Assembly: GCA_946699065.1 (NCBI GenBank)
Contig: CAMPDV010001203.1
Span: 62,001-126,000, forward strand
Source: Loxodes magnus
Lineage: Eukaryota; Ciliophora; Karyorelictea; Loxodida; Loxodidae
DNA: 64,000 nucleotides
Reading direction: 5' to 3'
Part shown: positions 63,029 through 64,000 of the stretch, in pieces
How the letters are laid out: every line of letters begins with the position of its first letter
How positions within the stretch are numbered: position 1 is the stretch's first letter
Notes under the pieces: generated by a model
What the model saw: only the letters and a program-made list of their open reading frames with translations
Databases searched by the model: none
What the model was told of the DNA's origin: nothing
Made by a program: the position numbers and the translations under genes

Positions 63029-64000
63029 TCATAGATTACTTTCCCTTTTCTTTCTAAATGATCTATTTTTAGATTTAAATACTTTCGTTTTAAGAGAAAA
63101 ATAAGTATGCAATGTATTCTGGTGTCTTATTTTCCTAGCTTTACATAGTTTATTATACATTTTCTTAAATTTGAATGCTTTATGCTTGCTATTCTTATAC
63201 TTAATCTTCCTATTACTCATGCTTATCCCTATTGGTTTCAATATCTTCAAAATGAAAAGGACTATAGGTGTTATAATTTCACTAGGTATCTTCACTTTTC
63301 TTGTTCTACCTTTTTTCTTGCTTGATTATTTAGAGGATTTTAAGACTTTATGATTATCTTGTTTAAATCAATTAAGTAGAATCTGTACATTTTCATTTTT
63401 TAAATCTTTTTCTTTTTAATAATTTATAAAACTTTCTTATTTTTTGCTTCCTTCATGTATTTAAGCTGTAATTCCCTAAGGTTATAATGAGAAAAATTAT
63501 TTAACATTTTTGTCTTACCCTTCAGTTTATAATCGCTCAGTTTAGGCATACTTCCATATGTTATTTTTAGTTCCTTATTAATTCTCCAACTAGATTTTCT
63601 TCTATATGCTTTCATATGATTACACCATTAAGCTAACCATAAACTATTTTCAATCTTCTTCATCTTGTACTTATATCTGCTACAACATAGATTTAGTGCA
63701 ATACTATAAAATGTTATTATCAACTATCTCTACATTGTTTTAGCTATCTTATTCCTATATCTTATTACATTAGGATTGCAATTGCTATCTTATATTTTAA
63801 CTCTTAAAATTAAAAGAGTTATTTAATGAAAGCTTTTAAGTAGCATACTACTGTATATTAGATGCATCTATTACTTGGATTCGTAAATCCTTATTATTCT
63901 CTCTAATTTTCTCTTTTGCTTTTCATTATTTGCTTACTCCTCTGAAATTAGAACTTACTATACTGTCTTAGTCAGTTTAACCAACTATGATATGAAGTAA
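63029..64000 (-). CDS. Unknown basic protein, truncated by the window edge
   Basis: The minus strand from the right edge reads IIRIYESKQQMHLIYSSM, LNLCCSRYKYKMKKIENSLW, KAYRRKSSWRINKELKITYG and LSDYKLKGKTKMLNNFSHY. After a frame step at a run of six A near 63.31 kb it continues as MKIPSEIITPIVLFILKILK and KNSKHKAFKFKKMYNKLC to a TGA at 63029. Very Lys/Arg-rich. It is either one gene with an indel or intron, or two short genes. No domain. Confidence 0.4.

Noticed and set aside
1-64000. CRISPR arrays, bacterial operons, telomeric repeats
   Set aside because: No spaced direct repeats, ribosome-binding sites or ciliate telomere runs (GGGGTT/GGGTTT type) were seen.

Overview
The window looks like nuclear DNA of a ciliate that reads all three standard stop codons as sense. 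TAA and TAG read as Gln and TGA as Trp, with TGA also ending genes. This matches the karyorelict nuclear code (table 27; Loxodes or Parduzia type) or the related Condylostoma code. The evidence is internal. MORN repeats at 21.8-22.5 kb spell HG(TAA)G = HGQG and YEGE(TGA) = YEGEW, with one copy using TGG at the same place. Notch-type LNR modules spell D(TGA)GDC = DWGDC, and the GPS motif of a receptor uses TGA at its conserved Trp. The DNA is strongly AT-rich, genes are short and on both strands, and the one well-supported intron is 17 nt.

Layout. 0-7.5 kb: unknown coding text, a zinc-knuckle (gag-like) gene fragment interrupted by a short retroposon, then a decayed APE-type LINE with a (TTTA)n tail. 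7.8-13.4 kb (minus): a very large gene joining an OSCA/TMEM63-like channel core to more than 20 LNR modules and a final membrane anchor. 13.6-14.6 kb: tRNA-Tyr (with intron) and tRNA-Gln. 14.6-21.4 kb: unknown genes, three zinc-knuckle fragments, a LINE 3' fragment and a truncated copy of the LNR gene. 21.8-24.2 kb: a MORN/F-box/LRR gene. 24.4-33 kb: mostly unrecognised genes, including a C2H2 finger gene. 33.0-33.9 kb (minus): an R-S-E type ADP-ribosyltransferase. 34.35-36.56 kb (minus): a REJ-GPS receptor-like gene. 36.8-46.5 kb: several unrecognised genes, tRNA-Asn and a fragment of a second REJ-type gene. 46.5-50.6 kb: a second tRNA-Asn and a long REJ-GPS-multi-TM gene that carries a perfect 50-unit 9-bp repeat. 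50.6-64 kb: very AT-rich, gene-poor DNA with retroposons, an inverted pair of repeat-borne ORFs and minus-strand coding text at the right edge.

The recognisable genes share a cell-surface theme (osmo- or mechanosensitive channel core, LNR array, REJ/GPS receptors, secreted or surface ADP-ribosyltransferase). This is only a shared theme: eukaryotic genes here are independently transcribed and nothing shows an operon. Because no codon is an absolute stop, an open frame alone proves little. Calls without a domain motif or a paralogue to fix the frame are given low confidence, and the strand of several could be wrong.
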